Positions 41,811 to 50,885 of a DNA stretch of 64,000 nucleotides are shown here, one piece after another. Both the position numbers and the translations under genes were made by a program. Every line of letters starts with the position of its first letter. Within the stretch, counting starts at the first letter, position 1. Origin of the DNA: Agromyces marinus (GTDB lineage: Bacteria; Actinomycetota; Actinomycetes; Actinomycetales; Microbacteriaceae); contig NZ_CP087879.1 of assembly GCF_021442325.1 (NCBI RefSeq), forward strand, positions 620,001 to 684,000, in the 5' to 3' direction. The notes beneath the pieces were generated by a model. It did not search any database, was not told where the DNA came from, and was given only the letters and a program-made list of their open reading frames with translations.

Positions 41811-43556
41811 TCAGTGCGGCCCGCGCCGCCCGAGCGCCCCCGCGAACACCGCGTGCAGCAGCGGGACGACCGAGACCCCGAGCAGGATGCCGCCCCAGAC
41901 CGGCTCGTCGACCCGCAGCAGGATCCCGCCCAGGAACAGGCCCACGAAGATCACCGCCGACACGATCCGGCCGGCGGTGCGCTCGAGGCGCGACATCCGC
42001 TGTTCGATCCGCGGCGACTGCGCGACGAGGCGGCCCTCCTCGATGCGGTCGACGATCCGGTCCAGGCGGCCGGGCAGCCGCCAGGCCGTGCCGGCCGCCG
42101 CCAGCGCCTCGCGGCCGAGCGACTGCACCACGTTGCCGCGCTCGTCGCGAAGCAGCTTCGCGGCGTAGGGCTCGACGGCGTCCCAGATGTTGAACTCGGG
42201 GTCGAGCGAGCTGCACATGCCCGAGGTCAGCGACATGGCGCGGATGATGAGCAGGAAGTTCTCGGGCAGCTGGAAGGGCTGCGTGCGCATGGTCTCGCCG
42301 AACTCGATCGCGAACCTCCGCAGCTCGCGCTCGTCGACCTGCGCGAGTTCGGCGAAGCCCATCCCGCCGAACCGCGCGAACAGTTCGGTCATCGCGCGCT
42401 CGAGCTCCGCGGTCTCGGCGGTCGGAAGCAGGAACCCGACGCTGCGGAACGCCTCGACCACGCGGGCGCCGTCGCGTGAGGCGACCGCGATCATGAGCTG
42501 CTGCAGGGCGTGCCGCAACCCGTCGGGCACCTGGCCCATCATCCCGAAGTCGATGAACGTGAGCTGCCAGTCCGGGGCGTCGGGCGGGGCAGCGGATGCC
42601 GCGGCATCCGTCTCGCCGGTGCGCATACCGACCCCGGTGCGCATGCCGACCGGGGTGACGAAGATGTTCCCCGGGTGCGGGTCGGCGTGGAAGTACCCGT
42701 CGCGGAAGAGCTGGTCGAACATGACGGCCGCGAACCGGTGCGCGACCTGCTTCGGGTCGATGCCCGCCGCGACGAGCGAACCCCGGTCGCTGATCTTGAT
42801 CGCCGTCACGTCGGCGAGCGTGAGCACGCGGCGGGTGGTGCGCTCCCAGACCACCTCGGGCGCGGCGACGCGCGCGTCGCCGGCGAAGCTCGCCGCGAAT
42901 CGCTCGGCGTTGCCGGCCTCGTGCAGGTAGTCGATCTCCTCGAGGCTGGTCGTGGCGAACTCCTCGACGAGCGAGGGCAGGTCGACGCGGCGAGCGACGA
43001 ACCCCACGCGGCTGAGCCAGCCGGCCACGCGGCGCAGCGCCGCGATGTCGACGTCGACGATCACCTCGATGCCGGGTCGCTGCACCTTCACGACGGCGTC
43101 GTCGTAGCCCATGTCGGCGGCGTCGATAGGGGAGAGGCGGGCGCGGTGCGCCTGGCCGAGGGATGCCGCGGCCAGCGGGGTCGGGTCGAACGACGCGTAG
43201 GCGCGCTCGAGCGGCACGCCGAGCTCGGCTTCGGCGAGGCGGCGGATGTCGTCGAAGGGCACGGGCGGCACTTCGTCCTGGAGCCCGGCGAGTTCGCGCG
43301 TGATCTCGGGCGGCAGCACGTCGAGTCGGGAGGAGAGGTACTGGCCGACCTTGATCATGAGCCCGCCGAGGTCGACCGCGAGCACGTGGAAGCGCTGGGC
43401 GATGCGGGTCAGGCGCGCTTCGCGCCCGCGCGCGACGATCCCGGACAGCCCGAATCGGGGCAGCACGATCTCGTACCACCAGGTCTGCACGATGTATCGC
43501 GCGGCGAATCGGAGGATCCGCCGGTAGCGGGCGCGCGTGTTCCCCACATCGGGCAT
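41811..43556 (-). CDS. ABC1/UbiB (AarF) family atypical kinase
   Basis: 581 residues. The kinase-like core shows the KxGQ-type motif LMIKVGQYLSSRLDVLPPEI, the AAASLGQAHRA motif in place of the P-loop, AVVKVQRPGIE with the nucleotide lysine, FHADPHPGNIF and FIDFGMMG. Two C-terminal hydrophobic helices anchor it in the membrane. Such proteins support isoprenoid-quinone and other lipid pathways by ATPase action. Between HADPHPGN and DFG sits an insert of about 25 residues with GMRTGVGMRTGE, encoded by an 18-bp tandem repeat. ATG at 43556 is chosen as the start of conserved sequence. Confidence 0.88.
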   Translation of the reverse strand: MPDVGNTRARYRRILRFAARYIVQTWWYEIVLPRFGLSGIVARGREARLTRIAQRFHVLAVDLGGLMIKVGQYLSSRLDVLPPEITRELAGLQDEVPPVPFDDIRRLAEAELGVPLERAYASFDPTPLAAASLGQAHRARLSPIDAADMGYDDAVVKVQRPGIEVIVDVDIAALRRVAGWLSRVGFVARRVDLPSLVEEFATTSLEEIDYLHEAGNAERFAASFAGDARVAAPEVVWERTTRRVLTLADVTAIKISDRGSLVAAGIDPKQVAHRFAAVMFDQLFRDGYFHADPHPGNIFVTPVGMRTGVGMRTGETDAAASAAPPDAPDWQLTFIDFGMMGQVPDGLRHALQQLMIAVASRDGARVVEAFRSVGFLLPTAETAELERAMTELFARFGGMGFAELAQVDERELRRFAIEFGETMRTQPFQLPENFLLIIRAMSLTSGMCSSLDPEFNIWDAVEPYAAKLLRDERGNVVQSLGREALAAAGTAWRLPGRLDRIVDRIEEGRLVAQSPRIEQRMSRLERTAGRIVSAVIFVGLFLGGILLRVDEPVWGGILLGVSVVPLLHAVFAGALGRRGPH

Positions 43557-43593
43557 CCTGCCGGTCGGATGCCGACGTGTCGAGGGCACTCGG

Positions 43594-44208
43594 TCAGCCC
43601 TGGGCGAGGATCGAGTACAGCCGGCGGCGTGCGTCTTCCAGCACCTCGACGGCTTCCTGCACCTGCTCGGGGGTGCCGCTTCGGCCGACCTGCGCGGCCG
43701 CCTGTGCGAGTTCGATGCCCGCCTTGGGCAGTGGGCCCGACATGCCGAAGTCTCGACCGCGCCCGCCGGCGCCGGGGCCGCCGACGCCGCTGCCGGGCGG
43801 GGTGGGCCAGGGCGGGGTGCGACCGGCGGATGCCTCGGCCTCGGCCGTGCCCGCCTCGGTGAGCGTGTACGTCTTGCGCCCGCCCTCCTCTCGGGCGGTG
43901 ATGAGGCCCTCGTCGGCGAGCAGCTGCAGGGTCGGGTAGACCGAGCCCGCGCTCGGCTTCCATGCGCCGCCGCTGCGCTCGGCGATCTCGGTGATGACCT
44001 GGTAGCCGTGCATGGGCTTCTCGGCCAGGAGCGCGAGGACCGCTGCGCGGACGTCGCCCTTGCCCATGCGCGGTGCGACCTTCTGCTCGAACATGCCGCG
44101 CAGTTGCTCCATGGCCTCCCAGAGGCCCTGGCCGCCACGGCCGCCCGGCCCCCAGTTGCCCGGGCCGCTGCCGAAGCCGCCGCCGGTGTACGAACCTGAA
44201 TCGCTCAT
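43594..44208 (-). CDS. PadR-family transcriptional regulator
   Basis: 204 residues. A Gly-rich N-terminus (about 1-48) precedes the winged helix (AVLALLAEKPMHGYQVITEI, GSVYPTLQLLADEGLI, GRKTYTLTEAG), followed by a Pro/Gly linker and a C-terminal helix bundle (about 155-204). GAGGAGG precedes the ATG at 44208. It is 37 bp upstream of the UbiB-type gene on the same strand, so the two are probably co-transcribed. A perfect 14-bp palindrome lies just upstream and is the likely autoregulatory site. Confidence 0.87.
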   Translation of the reverse strand: MSDSGSYTGGGFGSGPGNWGPGGRGGQGLWEAMEQLRGMFEQKVAPRMGKGDVRAAVLALLAEKPMHGYQVITEIAERSGGAWKPSAGSVYPTLQLLADEGLITAREEGGRKTYTLTEAGTAEAEASAGRTPPWPTPPGSGVGGPGAGGRGRDFGMSGPLPKAGIELAQAAAQVGRSGTPEQVQEAVEVLEDARRRLYSILAQG

Positions 44209-44242
44209 GATGACCTCCTCGAGCCGGGCCCTGATCGGGTCT

Positions 44243-44268
44243 CGACGATATGTCAACGATATATCGTT
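44243..44268. promoter_or_regulatory. PadR operator candidate
   Basis: The perfect palindrome AACGATATATCGTT (44255-44268) is preceded by a related half, GACGATATGTC (44243-44253), 35-60 bp upstream of the PadR start. The AT-rich, repeated CGATAT core stands out from the surrounding GC-rich DNA. Confidence 0.65.
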
Positions 44269-44308
44269 CTCGGGCCCTCGCGGCGGTGAATGGCGGCGAA
44301 TCCAGCCG

Positions 44309-44893
44309 TCAGGCGCGGTCGGGCGTGCGCGAGTACCACTCGACGAGGTTTCCGCCGTCGAAGGAACGCACGCCGTCGAGCGAGAAGGCGGTCGGCGCGA
44401 AGACGGGACCGAATGCCGGGATCCCGGCGCCCGCCACGACGGGGTAGCGCTTGATCACGAGTTCGTCGATCTCGTCGAGGAGCTGCCCGGCGAGCCGCCC
44501 GCCGCCCGCGAGGTAGATGTCGAGGCCGGAGTCCTCGGCCTTGAGTGAGCGCACGGTCGCGGACGCCTCGCCGGCCGCGATCGTCACGGCAGGGTCGGGG
44601 GCGTCGAGAGTGCGTGAGAAGACGACCTGGCGAAGATGCGAGTAGGGGGAGGTCACGCCGGCGCGCAACGCGATGTCGTAGGTGCGGCGCCCCATGACGA
44701 CCGTGTCGAATCGGCTCGGCGCGACATCCGCTCTGCCGAGCTCGTCCCGGTACGCGGCGGGCAGCGCGTCGCCGTAGTCGTCGACCATCCAGGTCAGGTA
44801 CTCCTCCGACCCGGAGAAGAACTCGACCTCGTCGTCGGGGCCGGCGATGTACCCGTCGATCGAGAGTGCGATGTAGTAGATCAGTTTTCGCAT
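44309..44893 (-). CDS. RibD/dihydrofolate-reductase-like protein
   Basis: 194 residues with the DHFR-fold RibD C-terminal pattern: KLIYYIALSIDGYIAGPDDE at the start, FDTVVMGRRTYDIAL, QVVFSRTL, and LDIYLAGGGRLAGQLLDEID followed by IKRYPVVAGAG. Such small stand-alone reductases use NADPH on an unknown substrate. GAGGAGCC precedes the ATG. It is divergent from a TetR gene, with an inverted repeat between them. Confidence 0.86.
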   Translation of the reverse strand: MRKLIYYIALSIDGYIAGPDDEVEFFSGSEEYLTWMVDDYGDALPAAYRDELGRADVAPSRFDTVVMGRRTYDIALRAGVTSPYSHLRQVVFSRTLDAPDPAVTIAAGEASATVRSLKAEDSGLDIYLAGGGRLAGQLLDEIDELVIKRYPVVAGAGIPAFGPVFAPTAFSLDGVRSFDGGNLVEWYSRTPDRA

Positions 44894-44928
44894 GGCTCCT
44901 CCGTCGTCGCGTTCGCGGACCTCGGATC

Positions 44929-44950
44929 AACCACTCTACTCATAGTGGTT
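44929..44950. promoter_or_regulatory. TetR operator candidate AACCACT-N8-AGTGGTT
   Basis: A perfect 7-bp inverted repeat with an 8-bp AT-rich spacer lies in the 167-bp region between the divergent reductase and TetR genes, 36 bp from the reductase start. Confidence 0.65.
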
Positions 44951-45060
44951 AGAATGGCAAGCACTCATCGCTGTGCAGCGGAGGTCGGGCGCTGGCCGCC
45001 GGGCCTCGGTCGCTGGGCCTCGGTCGTTGGGCTCGAGGGCGGAATCGAGGGGGTAGGCGG

Positions 45061-45636
45061 ATGGTTCGGAATCCCGGGCGGCGTCGGCAGCTGCTGGACG
45101 CCGCGGTCGAGGTGATCGCCGACCACGGCAGTCGCGGGTTGACGTTCGGTGCCGTCGACCGGGAGGCCTCGGTGCCGGCCGGCACGGCCTCCAACTACTT
45201 CGCGTCGCGCGATCAGCTCGTCGACGAACTCGCTGCGCATGTCTTCGAACGGCTCGCACCTGATCCGGTCGAGGCGGCGAGACGGATGGCGCGGGCGCAC
45301 ACCCGAGACGCGGAGCGCGACCTCATGCGCTGGCTCGTCGAGCGGGCGGTGGCCGATCGTTCGGCGCACCTGGCGTTGTTCGAGCTGCGGCTCGAGGCGA
45401 CCCGCAACCCCAGGCTCGCTCCGGCCGTGACCGGGCACTTCGCGGGGAATCTCGCGGCCGCGACCGCCGACCACGTGGACGGCGGATTCCCGGGCGACGA
45501 GTCGACGGCGCTCGTGCTCTACCTGGCGGTGAGCGGGCTGCTCCTCGAACATCTGACCATGCCCGACCTGCTCGGCGAGGAGCGGGTGCAGCACATCGTC
45601 GACCAGGTCGTGGCGACGATCGTGCCGCAGAGATGA
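45061..45636 (+). CDS. TetR-family transcriptional regulator
   Basis: 191 residues. The DNA-binding domain shows RRRQLLDAAVEVIADHGSRG and VPAGTASNYFASRDQLVDEL; the C-terminal helical domain forms the ligand pocket and dimer face (TALVLYLAVSGLLLEHLTMP). It is divergent from the RibD/DHFR-like reductase and probably represses it through the AACCACT-N8-AGTGGTT site. The inducer is unknown. Confidence 0.9.
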   Translation: MVRNPGRRRQLLDAAVEVIADHGSRGLTFGAVDREASVPAGTASNYFASRDQLVDELAAHVFERLAPDPVEAARRMARAHTRDAERDLMRWLVERAVADRSAHLALFELRLEATRNPRLAPAVTGHFAGNLAAATADHVDGGFPGDESTALVLYLAVSGLLLEHLTMPDLLGEERVQHIVDQVVATIVPQR

Positions 45637-45674
45637 GCCGGATCGCGCGACGCGCGCCCCTCGGATGGGCGCGA

Positions 45675-46610
45675 TCAGCCCGACCGCGGCCCGGCGGGCT
45701 CGAGGACCGGCTTCGCCGCCGCCGCCGGCACCGCCCCCTTCCGCCGCCCCGGAGCGTTCGCGACGAACACTCCCGCCACGAGCACCGCCCCGCCCACCGT
45801 CTCCCACACGTTCGGCACCTGCCCGAGCAGCACCGCCGCCGACGCCATCGCGACGACCGGCGCGAGCAGCACCCACGGCACGACCGACGCCGAGCGGTTC
45901 CGCGCGAGCAGCCCGTTGAAGATCGCGTAGCCGACGAGCGTGCAGAGCCCCGCGGTGTAGAGCGTCGACAGCAGCGGCCGCCACCCGAACGCGGCGATGC
46001 CGGCGGCGATCGCGTCAGGCCCCTCGATGAGCGCCGACAGGCCGAGCGCGGGCAGCGGCACGACGAGCGACGACCACACGGTGAGCGAGAGCGCGCCGAA
46101 TCGCCGTGCCGGTGCGACCGGGCCGGCCTTCCGCGAGATCACGTTGCCGACGGCCCACGACAGCGCGGCGAGCAGGCACAGCACGACCGCGAGTGCGGGA
46201 GCGTCGCCGCCCCGGCCGAGGGCCACGACGCAGAGCCCGACCGTGCCGAGCAGCACGCCCGCGACCTGGAGGCGCGTGGGCCGCTCGCGCAGCGCGAGCG
46301 CGGCGACGAGGATCGTGAGCACGACCTGCGCCTGCAGCAGCAGGGCGGCGATGCCGGGTTGCAGTCCGAGCGCGATCGACGTGTAGAGCAGCGCGAACTG
46401 GCCGAGGCTCATGAAGAGGCCGACGCCGACGACGGTCTTCCAGCTCGCGAGCGGGCGCGGCACCAGGACCACGGCGAGGGCGACGATCGCGAAGCGGATG
46501 GCGACGAAGAACAGCGGTGGGATGCCATCCATGCCCCAGTCGATCACGACGAAGTTGAAGCCCCACATCGTCGCCACCAGCGCGGCCAGCAGCATGTCGC
46601 GTCTCGTCAT
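45675..46610 (-). CDS. EamA/DMT-family transporter
   Basis: 311 residues with ten hydrophobic segments arranged as two EamA repeats: the first starts LAALVATMWGFNFVVIDWGM, the second VLCLLAALSWAVGNVISRKA. The family exports amino acids, purines or other metabolites. It is divergent from a LysR gene 72 bp away, the standard arrangement in which the LysR protein controls the exporter. A charged Ala/Pro tail ends the protein. Confidence 0.9.
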   Translation of the reverse strand: MTRRDMLLAALVATMWGFNFVVIDWGMDGIPPLFFVAIRFAIVALAVVLVPRPLASWKTVVGVGLFMSLGQFALLYTSIALGLQPGIAALLLQAQVVLTILVAALALRERPTRLQVAGVLLGTVGLCVVALGRGGDAPALAVVLCLLAALSWAVGNVISRKAGPVAPARRFGALSLTVWSSLVVPLPALGLSALIEGPDAIAAGIAAFGWRPLLSTLYTAGLCTLVGYAIFNGLLARNRSASVVPWVLLAPVVAMASAAVLLGQVPNVWETVGGAVLVAGVFVANAPGRRKGAVPAAAAKPVLEPAGPRSG

Positions 46611-46682
46611 GGGTCAAGGTTCGCCCGCGGCATCCGGAAACACCAGCGACCATTTCTGCTCATGAATCGGTAGCATCGCTGC

Positions 46683-47630
46683 ATGATCGATCTCGAAGCC
46701 GTGGTCGCGCTGCGCGCGGTGGCCACGAACGGCAGCGTTGCGGCGGCGGCAGATGCGCTCGGGTTCACGCCCTCGGCGGTGTCGCAGCAGATCAAGCGCC
46801 TCGAGCGCGGCACGCGGGTCGCGCTGCTCGAGCGGGCGGGTCGCGGGGTGGTGCTGACGGATGCCGCTCGCCAGCTCGTCACGTCGTCGGCGACGGTGCT
46901 CGCCGACCTGGAGCGCATCGAGGCCGACCTGCATCTCGCGAGCAGCGCGACGGGGGCGGATGGCGCGGCGGCGCGCCGCATCACCGGCGAGGTGCGCGTC
47001 GGCGCGTTCTCGACCGCGGTGCGGGGGCTCCTCGTCGACGTGCTGCCGCGCCTGCGCGAGGAGCACCCGGAGCTGCGGGTGCCGCTGCGCGAGAGCGAGC
47101 CGTGGGAGACGATCGCGCTCGTCGCGTCGGGTCAGCGCGACCTCGGCATCGTGCACCGGTGGGGCGAGGTCGCGCTGGCGATGCCCGATCACCTCGTCGA
47201 GACGGCCCTGTTCACGGATGTCGCGGACGTGATCCTGCGCCGCGAGCACCCGCTCGCGCTCGCCGGAGCCACGGAGCTCACGCCGCAGGACCTCGCCGAG
47301 GAGGAGTGGGTCGCCACGTTCGACTCGACGATCTGCCGGCAGTGGCTGCGGCGCCTGTTCGACGGCGTCTCGAACGCGCCGCGCATCGTGCACGAATCGA
47401 TGGAGTTCGAGAACCACCTCGAGCTCGTCCGCGCCGGGCTCGGGGTGGCGTTGGTGCCGCGTCTCGGGCGGTCCCCGCTGCCAGACGATCTCGTCGCGAT
47501 CCCGACCGTGCAGCCGGCGTCGGTGCGCGGCGTCGTGGCAGTGCACCGCCGAAGCCAGGCGGACTCGCCCGCGCTGCAGGCGGTGCTCGATGCGGTGCGG
47601 GTGGGCGCGGCGGGGCTTCACGCCGGCTGA
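46683..47630 (+). CDS. LysR-family transcriptional regulator
   Basis: 315 residues: N-terminal helix-turn-helix (LRAVATNGSVAAAADALGFT, SAVSQQIKRLERG) and a C-terminal periplasmic-binding-like effector domain with VRVGAFSTAVRGLLVDVLPR and LGVALVPRLG. It is divergent from the EamA transporter gene and probably activates it. Its 3' end overlaps the convergent HNH-protein gene by 13 bp. Confidence 0.9.
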   Translation: MIDLEAVVALRAVATNGSVAAAADALGFTPSAVSQQIKRLERGTRVALLERAGRGVVLTDAARQLVTSSATVLADLERIEADLHLASSATGADGAAARRITGEVRVGAFSTAVRGLLVDVLPRLREEHPELRVPLRESEPWETIALVASGQRDLGIVHRWGEVALAMPDHLVETALFTDVADVILRREHPLALAGATELTPQDLAEEEWVATFDSTICRQWLRRLFDGVSNAPRIVHESMEFENHLELVRAGLGVALVPRLGRSPLPDDLVAIPTVQPASVRGVVAVHRRSQADSPALQAVLDAVRVGAAGLHAG

Positions 47631-49114
47631 GGTGCGCCTGTGCACCGGTCGCGCGTATGGGGCTCGTCGGCAAATACGAAGGGCATCATGCCGCCGTTGC
47701 GTCGCGGAGTTCGGAATCGCGCACGCCCGCCGAGTCGTGGCACTCGGGCCGGGTCGATGTGGGGTGGTGGGATGAACCACACGTCGGTGGGGCCGGGCCG
47801 GATCTGCCAGCCGTCGCGGTGGATCATGTGGTGGCAGAAGGTGCAGAGCATGACACCGTTGGAGAGGTCGGTCGGGCCGGCGTCTCGTTCCCACCAGCGG
47901 ATGTGGTGGGCTTCGACGTAGCCGATGTTCTGACCGCACGACGCACAGCCGCCGTCGCGCTCGCCGAGGGCGAGGCGCTGCGCCTTGGTGAAGAGTCGCG
48001 CTGCCCGTCCGAGGTCGAGCGGGAGGCTGTCGCCGCCCAGCACGGCGGGGATGAGTTCGGCGTCGGCCGCCATCCGCCGGGCGGTCGATGCGGAGATCGG
48101 CTGCTCGAGGCCGTCGATGCGGGCGTGCCCGAGTTCGTTGACGAGGGCGTCGAGGTCGACGCGCACGACGACGGTGGTCTTCGCGAGCGGGGCGGCCGTC
48201 TGGGTGCAGCCGAGTGTGTGGCGGGCGAGTGCGGCGAGCGCGTCGGCCTGGATCTGCGGGATGGACCGCCGGTCGTCGACGACCGGCGCGAGGTCACCCG
48301 CGCCGGGCTGCCGCCGGCGCAGTGCGTCGCCGGCCAGCGCCTCGATCGCAGCCTTCACCGGCGCAGCGCTCTCGGGATCGAGGCGGGCGTGCAGGTGCAC
48401 CATCCCGTGGTGGTCTTCGCGCATCGTCACGGAGCGCTCCATGCGCAGCTCGTCTTCGCGGGGTTCGACGCCGTCGGGATCGAGCCGCGCCTCGGCCTCG
48501 CGCACCCCTCGCATGAGCGTCTCGAGCGGTACGCGCGCGGCCAGGTCGACGAGCGCCGACTCGACCGCGAGGACCCGGCCCGCCTCAGCCCGAGCCGACG
48601 CCCGGTCGAGCATCGACGTGATCGCCGACGCCGCCTCGATCCCGATGGTCGCGGCGGCGAGGGCGGTGGCGACGAGCGGATGCCGCGCCGGCATCCGCTC
48701 ACCGCTGAACGCCTGCCGCTCGGCCGTCGCCGTACCGACGGCGATCAGCCGGTGCGCGTCGGCCCGCGAGCCGCCCGTGGCGGCCGCGATCAGGCGGACC
48801 GGATTGTGGAACCCGTGCGCCTTCGCGAGCCCGTCGACGCCGAACTCGGGCCCGGACCGTTTCGCCACCTCGGCAGCGACCCTGGCGAGCACGACGTCGA
48901 CCTCACGCCGGGCTTGGGCGAGCGCATCGGCGACCTGCACCAGCCCGGCATCGCCCATCCGTTCCACCTCGACCTGAGCCGACCCGCTCGCCGCGCCCCA
49001 CGCCGGCATCGCACTCGCCCACGCCTCCCGCAGCGCGGCCACGCCGCGCTCGAGCGCAGCGAGCGCGTGCTGCGCCGGCTGCGCCTGCTGCGCGGGTGGC
49101 GGGGGCCGTTCCAT
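47618..49114 (-). CDS. DUF222 / HNH endonuclease domain protein
   Basis: 498 residues from ATG at 49114 (a GTG 13 codons earlier is possible). Residues about 30-330 are the helical DUF222 domain; the C-terminal part has the HNH nuclease motif CASCGQNIGYVEAHHIRWWE, then LSNGVMLCTFCHHMIHRDGW with the second metal-binding pair. Many copies of this family occur in Microbacteriaceae and other actinobacteria; some are linked to 13E12-type repeats. The true role is not established. It overlaps the LysR gene tail to tail. Confidence 0.85.
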   Translation of the reverse strand: MERPPPPAQQAQPAQHALAALERGVAALREAWASAMPAWGAASGSAQVEVERMGDAGLVQVADALAQARREVDVVLARVAAEVAKRSGPEFGVDGLAKAHGFHNPVRLIAAATGGSRADAHRLIAVGTATAERQAFSGERMPARHPLVATALAAATIGIEAASAITSMLDRASARAEAGRVLAVESALVDLAARVPLETLMRGVREAEARLDPDGVEPREDELRMERSVTMREDHHGMVHLHARLDPESAAPVKAAIEALAGDALRRRQPGAGDLAPVVDDRRSIPQIQADALAALARHTLGCTQTAAPLAKTTVVVRVDLDALVNELGHARIDGLEQPISASTARRMAADAELIPAVLGGDSLPLDLGRAARLFTKAQRLALGERDGGCASCGQNIGYVEAHHIRWWERDAGPTDLSNGVMLCTFCHHMIHRDGWQIRPGPTDVWFIPPPHIDPARVPRLGGRARFRTPRRNGGMMPFVFADEPHTRDRCTGAPQPA

Positions 49115-49414
49115 GCTTCGATCCTGCACCCACCCACCGACATTCGCTCGCACTGGAAATCATCGATGACCAGCGATTCTCCCTGTGGATGAATCGGGGC
49201 GAACGCACCCTGTGGAGGAAGAGTCAGCAGAACGCGCCGAGCCCCTCGGGAAGCGTGGAGGAACGCGGTCGACGACGCGTCGATCGGGTCGTCGCGCACG
49301 GATGCTGCCTGCCGCCCCGCACCGACCGCCCCGGCCCTCGCCGGCGCTTCCAGCTCTCTCGCCCCGGCGAAGCGTCACGCCACCCGAAGGCGGCGAGCCG
49401 CGGCATCCGCTGCC

Positions 49415-49786
49415 TCAGCTCAGCGCGACCAGCAGGCTGAGCACCGCCAGCACGGCGACGACCGGCGTCATCGTGTACCGCTCGGGCTTGCTGCGCGAGA
49501 TGGCGTTCATCACGATGCCGAGCACGAAGTAGCCGAACACGATCCACATGCCCACCGCCGAGACGGCGTCGGGCACCACGTCGATCACGTCGACGCGGTC
49601 GAGGGCGAGCACCGCGATGACCGTGTAGACGACGATCGACACCAGGCTGCCGATGCGAAGCCCGGTCGGCAGCACTCGGTGCGCGCCGCCCCACGCGAAC
49701 CGGCCGAGCGGCGACCCGAGCGCCAGCGCGAGCTGGAACACCGCGAGCAGGGCGAGGATGACGGTCAGGGCGATCGCGGCGGCCAT
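49415..49786 (-). CDS. Four-helix membrane protein
   Basis: 123 residues with four hydrophobic segments (about 3-22, 42-60, 71-92 and 103-122). Between the first two is ALGSPLGRFAWGGAHRVLPT, seen in a family of small actinobacterial membrane proteins without known function. The ATG at 49786 puts the first helix at the N-terminus; the frame extends upstream but is low-complexity there. About 300 bp with no gene separate it from the HNH gene. Confidence 0.7.
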   Translation of the reverse strand: MAAAIALTVILALLAVFQLALALGSPLGRFAWGGAHRVLPTGLRIGSLVSIVVYTVIAVLALDRVDVIDVVPDAVSAVGMWIVFGYFVLGIVMNAISRSKPERYTMTPVVAVLAVLSLLVALS

Positions 49787-50105
49787 GGGCCGAGCGTATC
49801 GACTGGCGGCGACCGGCTGACACTCTGCGCCTGGCGGCGGCGCCGGCGGGGATGCGGCGGCGGGATCGTGCACCTTCACGTCGAGCGGCATGAGCGTGCG
49901 CGCGCCGTGCTCGAGCGGCCGGTCGTGAGCGGATGCCGCGTCGGCGGGCTCCGCGGATGAGGGATCGTGGAACGCGGACGCGATCGCCCAATGCCTGCTC
50001 CCGGCGCGGCGGAGGTCGCGCTAGACTTGCTGGGCGGTGGGCCACTGCCGGAGGTCCGGTAGCGGTTGTCGCGCCCCCGCTCGTGTGGTCGGATACCGTG
50101 ATCGC
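49787..50105. other. Intergenic region without recognised features
   Basis: About 320 bp between divergent small membrane-protein genes. No RNA gene, long hairpin or repeat was seen. It should contain promoters for both neighbours, but none is clear enough to place. Confidence 0.5.
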
Positions 50106-50735
50106 GTGCCCGAAGACCCCGCTGCTCCTTCGAGCGACATCTGCGCGCATGCGCGGCATCGATCCGGTCGTACCACTTGGGCGGTTCGAGCCGCCGCAGC
50201 CGGCATCGGCATCGCCGTCATGGTGTGGTCGCTCGCCGTGATGTTCAACGACCTCGATTCCGAGTCGTTGGGTCCGCCGGTCGTATTCGTCGGCGGATTC
50301 CTCCTCGTTGTCGGGGCAGCGATCGCGGCGTGGTTCGATTGGCAGTACGACGCCCGGATCCGATTCGCAGAGGATCGTTCGTCGGGGTGCTTCATCATGC
50401 CGGTCATCCTCACGAAGCAGTTGCCGGCGCAGGTGGATGAGGCGATGACCGGCCTCGGCCAACGCAGGGCGTACGTGCCGCGGCAAGGCCAAGCGTTGCT
50501 CGCCGCCGACGCCGACGGGATCGAGTTACGCGCCCGGTGGGGCTCGCGCCCCGTCTTCTCCCTTCCGAGCGGGTCGATCCGCTCGGTCGAGATCGGGACG
50601 ATCGCCTTTCCGCTCGGCGAAGCGACCGCCATCGACCTCATAGTGGGCACCGCGGGCAGGCAGCGGATCTCGCTGATGCCCATGCGCTCGACCCGCCGGT
50701 ACTGGGGCACCGAGCGCCGCGAGATCATCGATTAG
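50106..50735 (+). CDS. Membrane protein with cytoplasmic PH-like tail, unknown function
   Basis: 209 residues from GTG at 50106. Two membrane segments (about 27-46 and 56-74) are followed by a soluble part with beta-strand spacing: FAEDRSSGCFIMPVILTKQL, QALLAADADGIELRARWGSR and TAIDLIVGTAGRQRISLMPM. The spacing suggests a bacterial PH-like domain, but the match is weak. It begins a run of three small membrane-protein genes in the same direction. No family was recognised. Confidence 0.6.
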   Translation: MPEDPAAPSSDICAHARHRSGRTTWAVRAAAAGIGIAVMVWSLAVMFNDLDSESLGPPVVFVGGFLLVVGAAIAAWFDWQYDARIRFAEDRSSGCFIMPVILTKQLPAQVDEAMTGLGQRRAYVPRQGQALLAADADGIELRARWGSRPVFSLPSGSIRSVEIGTIAFPLGEATAIDLIVGTAGRQRISLMPMRSTRRYWGTERREIID

Positions 50736-50885
50736 TACGCTGCCGGGCTTCGAGAGGCGCTGCGGGTCTCCGCGCTGCGAGCCGATTCGCGGATGCTCGA
50801 CAGTTCGACCAGGGCAGTGGGAGACGGCGGCGAGCAGCGCGGCGCTGACCCCGGCGACCCGCCGCACTCGCCATAGAGTGGTCCC

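Noticed and set aside
40528-43479. 983-codon minus-strand frame across the VOC-to-UbiB region
   Set aside because: It runs across several well-supported genes on both strands and has no recognisable domains.
43557-44138. N-terminal extension of the UbiB-type protein into the PadR gene
   Set aside because: The extension is Arg/Ser-rich shadow sequence; conserved UbiB sequence begins at the ATG at 43556.
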